Positions 15,818 through 26,015 are shown, counted from the stretch's first letter. The stretch is DNA of 64,000 bases from Mycoplasma miroungigenitalium (GCF_013008635.1 NZ_CP053096.1:62001-126000); one strand, 5' to 3'. A program made the numbers and translations. Notes: generated by a model not told the origin, from the letters alone.

Positions 15818-16098
15818 TTAATATTTTGCAATCAAAATTACTTGGATGTTAGTATTTGATTGCAGATTTAAGATAGTATCGTAGCTTAAATTGTTTGGCA
15901 ACAAATCAATAATCAAAATATTACGAAGGTTGGTTGAGCTCTGAATTAGTTGCGCAAACATAGATAATTCTAAGTGGTTATTTTGAAATTTTATGTTATT
16001 AAACATTCTTAATAAAACACTTTCTGTTGGATAAGAGTCAAGTAGCGAATTAATAACATTGTTTGGTTGCTGAGTTGAGCAATTAAGGGTTTAGCACT
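15818..16098 (-). pseudogene. Remnant of an unidentified gene fused to the permease end
   Basis: An open frame of about 90 codons lies here (contains MFAQLIQSSTNLRNILIIDL) with no good start or ribosome site. The preceding bases in another frame give similar Asn/Leu-rich text (GINLKNCEFSAKPLIAQL), so it looks like one older protein broken by a frameshift. I do not recognise the family. It follows the permease remnant without a gap and ends at a terminator. Confidence 0.4.
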
Positions 16099-17470
16099 AA
16101 ATTCACAATTTTTAAGATTAATCCCTGAGTTTTGAGCGGAAAATTTGAATGTTAAAGCATATTTGAAAAAATATTGGAATTTAAAATATAATTTATATGA
16201 GGCTCAAAACGCTAAACCTATAAACATAAATACCAAGTAAGATCCAAAAATAATAATCACATTACCATCGTAATCAGCACCAACGAGCGGAGGAAATAAT
16301 GTTATCAAGGCAACATCTGCAATCATTATTGAAACCAATATATAAATTGCTTTTTCTCAACATCTAACTTTTAACTCCTTATTTCGTATGGATATGACCA
16401 CAATTGATACGATAGCAAATAGATAATGAATAAAAAATACTAAATTACCTGCATTAAGAATCGTAGCAAAACTATCTTGTATTTTAAATATAGATGGAAT
16501 AATTGATAAAAATATCATCGCAAGTACGGTTAGCAAGGTCACAAAAATAGTAGCATTTTTATGTTGACCATTTCTCGCCACTCTCGATAATGAATGAGGG
16601 ATAAAACCGTCTTGGGCAAGTGGACAATGGTTTTGGCATAATAAACCATCGAAAAAATCGTTTAAGTTATCTGCCTAAATAACAAACATAGTGTAAAGAT
16701 AATTAAACCGGACACACCTAAGGTTTTTTGCATTAAAGCCGCCACATAATTTAACTGTGTGGAATTAGCCAAGAGTGGTATAAAAATAAAATTAGGTAAA
16801 AAGCTAGATAAATGACAATGATAATGTCAAATAGATAAAGTAATATTTTCTAAAACTTTTTGTTTTAACCTCGGTACTTAACCCCGCCAATCCTTCAACA
16901 CCAGCAAAGGCATAAATGAAACTTAATATTGTACTAATAATTAAATAGGGCGTGATAGTTTGAGTATTAGTTGTAAAAATATTATTAGCTCTTGAATTAG
17001 TAATTGCTAAATAAACAATAACCGCTAATATAAATACCAATACAATTCTTTGAATCAAAGCTGAATAAAAAATCACTTTTTTAGAAATGTTTAGACTCAA
17101 GCTTAATGATTGTTAAAGCAATGAAAAATAATAGCGATCAAATTTGTAATATAAATTGATATTTAAAATCAGTTACAAAAAAGCTTACTCATGTTGAAAA
17201 AAATAATGGAGTCGTTGCACTAAAGAGTGGAGCTTGCATAAATTGACTTCAGCCGTTGATATACCACAATCAACGGTGGTGGGATGCATTTCTAACATAT
17301 GCGTAAAAGCCACCACTTTGTTGACCATACCATTCCAGCAAAAGCTAACATCACACCAGCAGCAATAAAGGCTGTGATTGCAAAAATTAATAGACTGTAT
17401 TTGTCAGTTTTAATCACGCTAGAAATAGTAGCAATAAATCCAAAGCCAAAAACTGCTAAATTGCTATATT
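16009..17470 (-). pseudogene. Decayed amino-acid permease (APC family)
   Basis: Pieces of one amino acid-polyamine-organocation transporter appear in order but in different frames. They are a segment with FIATISSVIK and MLAFAGMV, then SGGFYAYVRNA, then a frame with IYAFAGVEGLAGLSTEVK, then DGFIPHSLSRVARNG and several further transmembrane stretches. At least four frame changes and internal TAA/TAG stops separate them, and the first transmembrane helix with the start codon is missing. The whole is about 1.4 kb, near full length for the family, so decay is by point indels, not by large deletion. It cannot make a working transporter. It lies directly behind the rplO terminator. Confidence 0.85.
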
Positions 17471-17503
17471 AAATTAATTTAAATAATTCATGAAAGCAAA
17501 AAT

Positions 17504-17528
17504 AAAAAGTAAGCCGCGCTTACTTTTT
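17504..17528 (-). terminator. Ribosomal protein operon terminator after rplO
   Basis: Perfect 11-bp stem AAAAAGTAAGC / GCTTACTTTTT with a CGC loop, 12 bases after the rplO stop. It ends the S10-spc operon here. Confidence 0.88.
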
Positions 17529-17539
17529 AATGATTGGAA

Positions 17540-17980
17540 TTAAAGTAATGTGAATGATCCACCAGCTGCTTCGATAGCGTCGATAGCTGTTTGAGAAGCG
17601 GCGTGTGTAGATACTGAAAGTTTTTTAGTAAGTTTACCGTTACCTAAAACTTTAACAGGTAGGTTTGTTTTGATTAAATTAGCTTTAACTAGGGTTTCTA
17701 AATTAACTTGATCGTTTTCGTTAAATCGTTCTTCTAAATCTTTTAAATTAACAACTTGGTATTCAACGTGGTTAACGTTTGTGAAACCGCGTTTACCAAT
17801 ACGACGGAATCAAGGTGTTTGTCCACCTTCAAATCCTGGTCTGTGTCCGTGACGTTTATTTTGACCTGATTGACCTTTACCAGCTTGTTTACCTTTACCA
17901 GCGGCGTGACCTCTACCAACACGGTGTTTGTCTTTACGTGCACCTTGGGTTGGTTTTAATGATTCTAAATTTTTGTTCAT
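17540..17980 (-). CDS. rplO: 50S ribosomal protein L15
   Basis: Large-subunit assembly protein, 146 residues. The N-terminus has the Gly/Lys-rich RNA-binding tail ([22 protein letters not shown]) and the [19 protein letters not shown] motif, where Trp is a TGA codon. The C-terminus has the AAGGSFTLL ending. It is the last gene of the operon here; rpmD (L30), which precedes rplO in most bacteria, is absent and only about 90 bases separate it from rpsE. The usual next gene secY is also missing. Confidence 0.96.
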
Positions 17981-18071
17981 TATATTTCCTTTCGTTAATT
18001 AAATATTATTGACTGTTTGAATAGTACTTTTGAAAACGAGTTCAAGTTGCTAAACTAAACTAAATATTTAA

Positions 18072-18692
18072 TTATAGTAAGTCTTTGACGTCTTTGCCTC
18101 TAATGTCAGCAATTTGTTCTGGTGTTCTCATTTGGGTTAAGGCTTTTAAGGTTGCTCTAACAATGTTAGATTTTGAACGTGAACCGTATGTTTTTGAATA
18201 TACGTCAGTGTAACCAGCCAATTCAACAACTGCACGTACAGTTGATGAAGCAACAATCCCGGTACCTTTAGCAGCAGGTTTCAATAATACTTTAGAAGCC
18301 AAGAATTTAGCTTCGTTTTGGTGTGGTACTGTACCGTTTAGAATAGGTAATGAGATTAAATTGTTTTTAGCGTCTTTAACTGCTTTTTTGATTGAGTCAG
18401 GAACTTCATTTGCTTTTCCGTGACCAAATCCAACACGTCCTTTTTTGTCGCCAACAACCACAAAGGTTGAGAATGAGAATCTACGTCCACCCTTAACGGT
18501 TTTAGATACTCTAGAAATTGAAATTACTTTTTCACTAAATTCGTTTTGGAATGAATCGTTTCTTCTTCTTGGTTGTCTACGTTCACGAGTTTGTTGTTTA
18601 CGAACAGGTTTTGCGTCGTTTTGAGCTTTTTCTTGAGGTTTTACAACTTCTTGAGTTGGGGCTGCTTGTGTTTGATTAATGTTATCTGTCAT
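18072..18692 (-). CDS. rpsE: 30S ribosomal protein S5
   Basis: Decoding-fidelity protein of the small subunit, 206 residues against about 165 in most bacteria. The core begins near residue 50 ([23 protein letters not shown]) and shows the double-stranded RNA-binding fold and [16 protein letters not shown] motif. The extra N-terminal 45-50 residues are Gln, Lys, Pro and Arg rich and probably disordered. Its ATG shares bases with the rplR stop. Confidence 0.96.
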   Translation of the reverse strand: MTDNINQTQAAPTQEVVKPQEKAQNDAKPVRKQQTRERRQPRRRNDSFQNEFSEKVISISRVSKTVKGGRRFSFSTFVVVGDKKGRVGFGHGKANEVPDSIKKAVKDAKNNLISLPILNGTVPHQNEAKFLASKVLLKPAAKGTGIVASSTVRAVVELAGYTDVYSKTYGSRSKSNIVRATLKALTQMRTPEQIADIRGKDVKDLL

Positions 18693-19048
18693 TAGAATTT
18701 AACTCCTTGTGCGGTTTGTCTAACTGCTTCAGCGAATGCTTTAACACGACCGTGGTATACGTAACCTGAACGGTCAAATACGATTTCAGTTAATTTAAGA
18801 GCTTTGATTTTTTCACCCATTAATTCACCAGCTTTTTTAGCTGATTCGATGTTTCCTGCAAATTGTCCTTTAACTAATGTTGATACACTAGCTAATGTAA
18901 CACCTTTAGAGTCATCAATTAATTGCGCATAAAAGTTTTGGTGTGATTTGAAAACGCATAAACGAGGTTTCACGCTGGTGCCAATAATTGATTGACGTTC
19001 ACGTAAATGTTTCTTTTGACGTGCTTGATTTCTTGATAATTGAGCCAT
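18692..19048 (-). CDS. rplR: 50S ribosomal protein L18
   Basis: 5S rRNA-binding protein, 118 residues of normal length. It shows the RPRLCVFKS-type strand ([21 protein letters not shown]) and the C-terminal [20 protein letters not shown] motif. Eighteen bases separate it from rplF, and it overlaps rpsE. Confidence 0.96.
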   Translation of the reverse strand: MAQLSRNQARQKKHLRERQSIIGTSVKPRLCVFKSHQNFYAQLIDDSKGVTLASVSTLVKGQFAGNIESAKKAGELMGEKIKALKLTEIVFDRSGYVYHGRVKAFAEAVRQTAQGVKF

Positions 19049-19066
19049 AATTTTGTCCTTTCGAAA

Positions 19067-19606
19067 CTACTTCGCAGCAGTTTTCCCTTCTTTACGACGA
19101 ATAACTTCGTCTTTGTAAGCAATGCCTTTACCTGAGTAAGGGCTTGGTTTTCTGGTTGCACGAACGATGGCAGCGAATTGGCCAACGCTTTCTTTTGAAA
19201 TTGATGATAATGTAATTTCAGTTGGTTTTGGTAATTCAACTTTAACATCAGCAGGAATGTCTAATAATTCAAGGTGTGATTTACCAACAGCTAATTCTAA
19301 TTGTTGTCCTTTTAGAACCGCTTTGTAACCAACCCCTTTAATTACTAATTCTCTTTTGAAACCTTCACTAACACCGATTAACATGTTTGAAATTAAAGCG
19401 TTAGTGGTTCCGTGTAATTGTTTGGTTGATTTTTCTTCGTTTGCTCTTAGTGTGCTAATTTTGTTTTCTTCAATTTTGATAGCAATAAGTGGTGAAAAGT
19501 TTGCTTCTAGAGTACCCAATTTACCTTTTGCGCTAAATTTGGTTCCATCTAATGTTACTTCAACACCAGCAGGGATTGTTAAGATTCTGTTTCCTACACG
19601 TGACAT
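19067..19606 (-). CDS. rplF: 50S ribosomal protein L6
   Basis: Large-subunit protein near the factor-binding site, 179 residues. The N-terminal MSRVGNRILTIPAGV and C-terminal PEPYKGKGI-like motif (RKPSPYSGKGIAYKDEVI) are diagnostic. It lies in the standard spc order between rpsH and rplR. Confidence 0.97.
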   Translation of the reverse strand: MSRVGNRILTIPAGVEVTLDGTKFSAKGKLGTLEANFSPLIAIKIEENKISTLRANEEKSTKQLHGTTNALISNMLIGVSEGFKRELVIKGVGYKAVLKGQQLELAVGKSHLELLDIPADVKVELPKPTEITLSSISKESVGQFAAIVRATRKPSPYSGKGIAYKDEVIRRKEGKTAAK

Positions 19607-19616
19607 AATCTACCCC

Positions 19617-20012
19617 CTATCAAATGATAGCGATAACTTCACCGCCAACATTTTCCTTACGTGCTTGTTTTTCAGTCATCATGCCTTTTGAAGTAGACAC
19701 AATAGCTGTACCATAACCTGATAATACTGTAGGTAGGTCTTGAGCTGAAGAATAAACTCTTAGACCCGGTTTAGAAATACGTTTGAAATCAATGATTGCT
19801 CTTTGAGTTCCTTTGTATTTTAGGCTAACTTCTAAAGTTTTTTCAATGCCTTCTCCTTTAACGTTTACGGCTTGAATGTAACCTTCAGATAATAGAATGT
19901 CAAGGATTTTAGCTTTTTTGCTTGAGAATGGAATGTTTACTGTTTTAAATTTTCTTTGGTTGGCGTTTTTAATACGCACAATCATATCTGAGATTGGATC
20001 TGTAATAAACAT
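19617..20012 (-). CDS. rpsH: 30S ribosomal protein S8
   Basis: 16S central-domain binder and, in other bacteria, the translational regulator of the spc operon; 131 residues. The start is placed at MFITDPISDMIVRIKNAN, which is the family start, although three more upstream codons are open. The final codon is TGA read as Trp followed by TAG, giving the conserved family ending GGEVIAIIW. The gene starts two bases after the rpsN stop. Confidence 0.96.
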
Positions 20013-20014
20013 AA

Positions 20015-20200
20015 TTATCAACTCGCTTTCTTATATCCTGGAATTTGTCCGGCGTGTGCTTTAACACGGAAACAAATACGGCAGATTTTAAATTTTCTTA
20101 AAACAGCGTGTGGACGACCACAAATTTCACAACGTGTGTAAGCACGTGTTGAAAATTTCGCGTGTTTCTTTTGTTTAACTTTTAACGAAACTTTAGCCAT
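20015..20200 (-). CDS. rpsN: 30S ribosomal protein S14, zinc-binding type
   Basis: Sixty-one residues, the short type Z form. The zinc ligands are Cys24, Cys27, Cys40 and Cys43 (CEIC ... CRIC). The last codon before TAA is TGA, which gives the universally conserved KKASW ending, so this gene alone shows that UGA is Trp. It lies between rplE and rpsH. Confidence 0.97.
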
Positions 20201-20202
20201 AA

Positions 20203-20748
20203 TTATTTATCTCCTTTAGCAAATCTAATTCCAATTAATTCAAGCATTCTTTTAGCTTCAACATCTGAGTTTGTTGTAGTAATTAATTGTACGTCTAATC
20301 CTTTGATTCTTCTGATTTTGTCGAAATCAATTTCTGGGAAAATGATTTCTTCTTTAATTCCTAATGAGTAATTTCCTCTGCCATCGAAGGCTTTAGGGTT
20401 TGCCCCACGGAAATCACGGATACGAGGCATTGAAATGTGAATTAATTTTTCCAAAAAGTCTCACATTTTTTCTCTACGTAGAGTAACTTTACCCCCCATA
20501 GGCATGCCTTCTCTTAATTTTCATGATGCGTTTGATTTTCTAGCAACTGTTTGGTAAGGTTTTTGGCTAGAAATTAGTGTTAATTCGTTTAAAACTTCTT
20601 CAATTGCTTTTGAGTTTGTAACTTCTCTACCTGCGGTCATATTTAAAACAATTTTTTCAAGACGAGGTACTTGCATAATTGATTTAAATTTGAATTCGTC
20701 CATTAATGCAGGTACGACTTTTTCTAAATAGTGTTTCTTTAAGTTCAT
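20203..20748 (-). CDS. rplE: 50S ribosomal protein L5
   Basis: 5S rRNA-binding protein, 181 residues. It shows the start [17 protein letters not shown], the [30 protein letters not shown] segment (one TGA Trp) and the C-terminal [20 protein letters not shown] standard reading would break it after residue 75. Two bases separate it from rplX and from rpsN. Confidence 0.96.
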
Positions 20749-20750
20749 AA

Positions 20751-21071
20751 TTAATATTCCTTATTAGTTTTCTTGATAATTCTTGTTTTTTGACCATTTT
20801 TATCGATTTGATAACCGATTCTTGAAATTGTAGGAGCGGTTGTTTTAGTTCCTTTTTTAGCTATTACTGCGATGTTTGATACGTGAATTGGGCCTTCTTG
20901 TTTCTTGATAGCACCATCTGAGGCTTGTGAAGGTTTTTTGTGTTTGATTTGCATGTTAACGTCTTTAATGAAAACTTGGTTATTTTTAGAGTTGATACGG
21001 ATGATACGTCCTTGTGATCATTTATGAGTACCTGAAATTACAACAACTTCGTCGTTTACTTTAAATTTCAT
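20751..21071 (-). CDS. rplX: 50S ribosomal protein L24
   Basis: Assembly-initiator protein, 106 residues. The N-terminal KOW motif is [21 protein letters not shown] with a TGA-coded Trp, so the true start is 39 codons upstream of the Met found in a standard-code reading. The C-terminal part has [12 protein letters not shown]. Confidence 0.95.
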
Positions 21072-21086
21072 AATATTAATCCTTCC

Positions 21087-21455
21087 CTATAAAACTTCCG
21101 GAGCAAGAGAAACAATTTTTAAATATCCCTTGTCACGTAGTTCACGAGCAACTGGTCCAAAGACACGAGTTCCTCTCATTGATTTATCATCTTTAATAAT
21201 AACTACTGCGTTGTCATCAAATTTAATATGCGAACCATTTGGTCTTCTGATACCGTAACGTGATCTAACAATCACGGCTTTAACAACTTGACCTTCTTTA
21301 ACTGCTGCGTTTGGTAATGCTTTTTTAACTGAACAAATAATGATGTCACCGATGTTGGCGGTCTTTTTACGTGAACCACCTAAAACTCTAATAACACCGA
21401 CTTCTTTAGCACCTGAGTTATCAGCAACTTTTAATTTAGATAATTCAATAACCAT
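21087..21455 (-). CDS. rplN: 50S ribosomal protein L14
   Basis: Subunit-interface protein of normal length (122 residues). It begins [19 protein letters not shown] and carries the [14 protein letters not shown] and [24 protein letters not shown] signatures. Its ATG overlaps the rpsQ stop. Confidence 0.97.
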   Translation of the reverse strand: MVIELSKLKVADNSGAKEVGVIRVLGGSRKKTANIGDIIICSVKKALPNAAVKEGQVVKAVIVRSRYGIRRPNGSHIKFDDNAVVIIKDDKSMRGTRVFGPVARELRDKGYLKIVSLAPEVL

Positions 21456-21724
21456 TATTCTTCTCCTCTAGCAGCTTTTTGTTTAATTTCCACTAAACGG
21501 AAGTGTTTGGTTTTTGATAGTGGACGTGTTTCCATAATTGAAACAATGTCACCAACTGATGCTAATAATTTTTCGTCGTGAACAGCGAAACGTTTTACTA
21601 CTCTATAACGTTTTGAGTATAAAGAGTGTGAACGGTAGCTTTCAACTTCAACAAAAATTGTTTTGTCGCCACGAACTGAAGTAACTTTACCAGTTAAACT
21701 TTTACGTGTTGTTGTTCTTTCCAT
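21455..21724 (-). CDS. rpsQ: 30S ribosomal protein S17
   Basis: Primary 16S binder, 89 residues. The OB-fold core has [22 protein letters not shown] and the family motif [22 protein letters not shown]. It overlaps both neighbours by one base (ATG/TAA contacts), giving coupled translation. Confidence 0.96.
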   Translation of the reverse strand: MERTTTRKSLTGKVTSVRGDKTIFVEVESYRSHSLYSKRYRVVKRFAVHDEKLLASVGDIVSIMETRPLSKTKHFRLVEIKQKAARGEE

Positions 21725-21918
21725 TATTTGTCTCCTTTAATTTGTTCAATTGCAGTTAAACATTTTGCGATGTCTTTTTTAACAGCGTTAATTTTGTGAC
21801 TTTGGTCTAATTGTCCGGTAGCGTTTTTGAAACGTAAAGTTAATAATTCCGCTTTAAGGTCGTTAATAAGTTTTTGTAATTCATCAACTGATTTTGATTT
21901 GATATCTTTATAAAGCAT
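21724..21918 (-). CDS. rpmC: 50S ribosomal protein L29
   Basis: Exit-tunnel rim protein, 64 residues, with the two-helix pattern [29 protein letters not shown]. The ATG shares bases with the rplP stop and has a strong AAGGAGGTCAACA ribosome site inside rplP. Confidence 0.95.
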   Translation of the reverse strand: MLYKDIKSKSVDELQKLINDLKAELLTLRFKNATGQLDQSHKINAVKKDIAKCLTAIEQIKGDK

Positions 21919-22349
21919 TATTGTTGACCTCCTTGTGATTCATCTTTAGTAATAATTTTTCATTTAACAGGCAATTTGTGTCCACCTAAACGTAGGGCGT
22001 CACGAGCAATTTCTTCTTTAACACCTGAAACTTCAAACATCATTGTATTAACCTTAACTGGTGTATATCATTTGTCTGGAGACCCTTTACCTGACCCCAT
22101 ACGAACACCAATTGGTTTAGATGTTTTTTGGAAGTGAGGGAAAATTCTAATAAAAACTTGTCCTTCACGACCCATACGACGAGTAATCGCAATACGGGCA
22201 GATTCAATTTGACGAGCATCTACTCATGCAGATGTTACGGCTTGTAAACCGAATTCACCAAATGAAACTTTGTTACCTTTGTGAGCTTTACGTTTATCGT
22301 GACGCAAAACGAAAGGTTTACGATATTTGGTTCTTTTTGGTTGAAGCAT
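21918..22349 (-). CDS. rplP: 50S ribosomal protein L16
   Basis: Binds near the A site and 5S rRNA, 143 residues. It begins [13 protein letters not shown] and contains [24 protein letters not shown] and the [15 protein letters not shown] segment, with Trp residues encoded by TGA. A standard reading would not show it as one gene. It overlaps rpmC and rpsC by single bases. Confidence 0.96.
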
Positions 22350-23002
22350 TATTTATTTCCTCCTTCCAAAATTTCACCTTTAGAGATTCAAACTTTAACA
22401 CCAATTGCACCGTATGTTGTACGTGCTGTTGCTTGTGCGTAATCAACATCTTGTCTTAAGGTGTGTAGTTTCATTTCTCCACGAGAGTATCCTTCTGTAC
22501 GAGCCATATCAACTCCGTTTAGACGGCCTGAAACAGCTGTTTTGATACCTTTTGCTCTTGCTTTTAATGCATCGTTGATAATGTATTTTTGAGCAATTCT
22601 AAAGCTTTCACGATTTTCTAGTTTCATCGCAATAGCTTCTGCAGCTAAACGAGCGTTTAATTCTGGTTTAGCGATTTGCAATACTTGTAAATTAATATCA
22701 AGTTTCTTGTCTTTTAAATGTTTGTGTAAAGCTACATTTAGAGCTTCAATGTTAGCACCGTTTTCGCCTAAAATTTTGGCTGGGTTTGCTACATGTAAAA
22801 TAACAGTTACTTTATTTGATTGTGTTCTCTTGATTTCCACTTGACCGATTTGGTATTTACGCACTAATTTATCGAAGAATTTGTAAATTTTATCGTCTTG
22901 AACTAATAATGATCCAAATTCTTTTTTATCTGCAAATCATGTTGTGTTGTGTGCTTTAGTTACGCCGTAACGAAAGCCATTTGGATTAACTTTTTGTCCC
23001 AT
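22349..23002 (-). CDS. rpsC: 30S ribosomal protein S3
   Basis: mRNA-entry-site protein, 217 residues. It begins [26 protein letters not shown] with a TGA Trp. The KH domain has [17 protein letters not shown] and the C-terminal domain has [17 protein letters not shown] and the end [17 protein letters not shown] with a second TGA Trp. The order after rplV is standard. Confidence 0.97.
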
Positions 23003-23015
23003 AATATTGCCTTTC

Positions 23016-23351
23016 CTAGTTTCTTTCTTCTAAAACTACAGATAAATTTGATGTACGTTTAAAAATTGAGAATGCTCTACCTTGTGAGTGAGGTTGGAAT
23101 CTTTTTAATGTTGGTCCCTCATTAACTATAACTTCTTTAACAAATAATTTTGATGCGTCCATTCCGTGGTTGTTTGTTGCGTTGGCAATTGCTGAATTGA
23201 TTAATTTAATAAATAGTTCTGAAGCTTTTTTATTTGTATTTCTTAAAATACCTAATGCTTCACGTACGTCTTTACCTCTAAATAAGGCAGCTACTAAATT
23301 AGCTTTACGTACACTAATACGTTGAATTTTTACGTGTGCTTTTGCTTGCAT
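23016..23351 (-). CDS. rplV: 50S ribosomal protein L22
   Basis: Lines the peptide exit tunnel, 111 residues. It has KAHVKIQRISVRKANLVAALFRGK at the start and the hairpin region with PTLKRFQPHSQGRAFSIFKRTSNLSVVL, the macrolide-relevant loop. It has the length of ordinary bacterial L22. Confidence 0.96.
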   Translation of the reverse strand: MQAKAHVKIQRISVRKANLVAALFRGKDVREALGILRNTNKKASELFIKLINSAIANATNNHGMDASKLFVKEVIVNEGPTLKRFQPHSQGRAFSIFKRTSNLSVVLEERN

Positions 23352-23353
23352 AA

Positions 23354-23629
23354 CTATTTTTTACCTTTATCAGCACCGTGACCATTGTAAGTTCTTGTTG
23401 GAGCAAATTCTCCAAGTTTGTGTCCTACCATGTCATCAGTTACATATACATCAATAAAGTTTTTACCATTGTGAACTTGGAATGTTAGACCAACAAAGCT
23501 TGGGAAGATTGTTGAACGTCTTGATCAAGTTTTGATTGGTTTTTTAGCTGCGCCACCTTCAACGATTGCATCAACTTTTTTTAGTAAGTGATCATCGGCG
23601 AATGGGCCTTTTTTAAGACTACGAGCCAT
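23354..23629 (-). CDS. rpsS: 30S ribosomal protein S19
   Basis: Small-subunit head protein, 91 residues. It begins [19 protein letters not shown], has [15 protein letters not shown] with a TGA-coded Trp, and ends in the family motif [19 protein letters not shown]. Its ATG overlaps the rplB stop (TAATG). Confidence 0.96.
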
Positions 23630-24474
23630 TATTTAGCATCCTTTCTTCTTCTTAGAATCAATTTGTTTGAAGATTTCTTAGTTTTTCTAGTTTTAACACC
23701 AAGAGCTTTTTTACCTCAAGGTGTAAGAGGTGACTTACGTCCGATAGGTTGTTTACCTTCACCACCACCGTGTGGGTGATCTACTGGGTTCATAACTGAA
23801 CCACGAACTGTAGGTCTCACACCCATGTGACGGTTTCTACCAGCTTTCCCTAAGTCAACTAGTAGGTGTTCTTCGTTTCCAACTTCTCCAATTGTTGCGC
23901 GACAACGAGCAAGAATACGACGTGTTTCGCCTGATTTTAGACGTAGAACAACGTATTTTCCGTCGTCGTCTTTACCTAAGATTTGTGCACTGGTACCAGC
24001 TGAACGAGCGATAATACCGCCCCCTCCTGGTTGCATCTCGATATTGTGGATTAAGGTACCTTCCGGAATTGATGATAGAGGTAATGTGTTACCTACTAAG
24101 ATATCAACATCAGTACCTGAAATAACTGTTTGTCCCACTTTAAGTCCTTTTGGAGTTAAAATGTATCTTTTTTCTCCGTCAGCATATGCTAATAATGAAA
24201 TATTAGCTGAACGGTTTGGGTCATATTCAATTGACTTAACCACTGCCGGAATATTATCTTTATTACGTTTGAAGTCGATTAGTCTATAAAATCTCTTCAC
24301 ACGGCCACCTTGGTGTCTTACAGTAATTTTACCTTGGTTATTACGACCAGCATTTTTCTTTAAAATTACTAGTAAAGATTTTTCAGGAGCATGTCCTGAT
24401 AGGTTTTTGCCGTAGTCTAGAGATGACATATTACGACGACCGTTAGTAATTGGCTTGTAATGTTTAATTGCCAT
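23629..24474 (-). CDS. rplB: 50S ribosomal protein L2
   Basis: Core peptidyl-transferase-associated protein, 281 residues. It shows [17 protein letters not shown] and the C-terminal signature [22 protein letters not shown] with the functional His. The last 29 residues follow a TGA Trp (LTPWGKKALG). Confidence 0.97.
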
Positions 24475-24545
24475 GTCTATATACTCCTTTGCTTAAAAAT
24501 ATATGAGGAAGTTTGTCTTTTAAGCAATCTGTTTAATCCTCTGTA

Positions 24546-24992
24546 TTACGCTTCTTTTTTAGTAGCGGCTTTTTTTGTTGTAGCTTTTTTAGTAGATTTT
24601 TTAGCTGCGATTTTAGCTGCCAATTCTTCTTCTTTAGCTTTATCTGCTGCTTTAGCTTCTTGAGCTTTAGCGGCTTTTTGAGCTTGTTTAGCTTCATCTT
24701 GTGCTTCTGCTTCATTAGGATAGAAAACAATTTTGTCATCTGCCGCTAATGTAACAATAGCTTTTTTATAACGGTTAGTAAAACCATTAAAACGTCCTAC
24801 TCTCTTAGCTTTTTTATCAACTTTGATTGTATTAACGTCAGTTACTTTAACTTGGAAAATAAATTCCACAGCTTGTTTGATTTGGTATTTATTTGCGTGA
24901 TAGTCAACTTCGAAAGTGTATTTATTTTGAGCTTGTAGAAGGTTAGTTTTTTCTGTAAGAATAGGTTTACGAATGATTTGTGTTAATTCCAT
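24546..24992 (-). CDS. rplW: 50S ribosomal protein L23 with Ala/Lys-rich C-terminal extension
   Basis: Exit-tunnel protein that docks trigger factor and the signal recognition particle. The conserved core is residues 1-98 (begins MELTQIIRKPILTEKT, has VDYHANKYQIKQAVEFIF). About 50 further residues form a low-complexity tail of Ala, Lys and Glu with a final KKATTKKAATKKEA, making 148 residues against about 97 in most bacteria. The tail would project from the tunnel exit. The start lies two bases after the rplD stop. Confidence 0.95.
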   Translation of the reverse strand: MELTQIIRKPILTEKTNLLQAQNKYTFEVDYHANKYQIKQAVEFIFQVKVTDVNTIKVDKKAKRVGRFNGFTNRYKKAIVTLAADDKIVFYPNEAEAQDEAKQAQKAAKAQEAKAADKAKEEELAAKIAAKKSTKKATTKKAATKKEA

Positions 24993-24994
24993 AA

Positions 24995-26014
24995 TTATTT
25001 TCTCCCTTTTTCTACGAAATGAGTTAGACCTTCGTTTGATAGTACTAATACGTCAGCTCAAATTAATGCTTCAACAGTAACTGATGCAGGTTTAATAACC
25101 GCAACATTGGCAACATTGCCTAATGATTTGTAAACTGTTTCGTCACTTGATACAACTAAAACGTGTTTTACGTGTGTTAGTTTTAATGCGTCTAATTTAG
25201 CAACTGCTTCTTTAGTTGAAATGTTTGCTAATTTAAAATCATCAACAATAACTGCATTGTCTTGTGCTAATAATGTTAAAGCACTTAGGAAGGCAGCTTT
25301 TTTAGCTTTCTTATTAACTTTTAGATTGTAATTTCTTTCAGTTCTAGGACCAAAAGCACGTCCACCACCTACTCATATTGGTGATCTTGTCGAACCAGCA
25401 CGAGCACGGCCTGTACCTTTTTGTCTTCAAGGTTTTTTACCACCACCGCTAACTTCAGCACGTGATTTAACTGAGTGGGTACCTTGTCTTCTTGAAGCTC
25501 TTTCTGACATAATTGTGTCAAAAATTGCTTGTTCATAAATTTTTTCTAAATTGAATACTTCAGCAGGTAATTTTGAATTGTCAAAATTAAATTTTGCTTC
25601 TTCGTCAACTTTAGTCACTTTAGAAGTTTTAGCTTTAGTTGTTTTCGCTGCTTTAGCTTTTGGTTCTGCTGATTCAGCTTTTTTAGCTGCTTTTTCTTTA
25701 GCTGCTGAAACATCAACTAGTTTTTCTTCATTGATGAATTCAATTGCTTTTTCGTCTTTAACATTTTTGCTTGCGACAGCATCAATAATGTTAACAACAT
25801 TTGCTGAGGTTGTTGAACCAGAAAATTGTCCACCTCTATGGAATCAAACTCTTGATTCTCCTTCAAGTTTATCAGCGTCTTTTTGGAATTGTTCTAGAGC
25901 TTCTTTAAATGTTTTGAAGTTTTTAGATCTGGCTGCACCTTCTTTTTTAAGGTTGAATGAGATTACATTGTCTTTACCGAATTTTTCAGATAAGTAAAAT
26001 TTGTTAACTGACAT
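24995..26014 (-). CDS. rplD: 50S ribosomal protein L4 with extra N-terminal domain
   Basis: The L4 core occupies about residues 133-339: [21 protein letters not shown], then [31 protein letters not shown], the tunnel-lining loop, with Trp as TGA. The protein has 339 residues against about 207 usual. The extra N-terminal 130 residues hold a compact domain at about 1-80, with [19 protein letters not shown] and [10 protein letters not shown]. An Ala/Lys/Glu linker follows. The N-terminal domain reminds me of DUF2188 (a small domain often ending in IHR-x-G), which is an inference. The same start codon follows the rplC stop by one base and no internal start with a ribosome site is evident, so both parts are probably one protein. 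Confidence 0.92.
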
Positions 26015-26015
26015 A

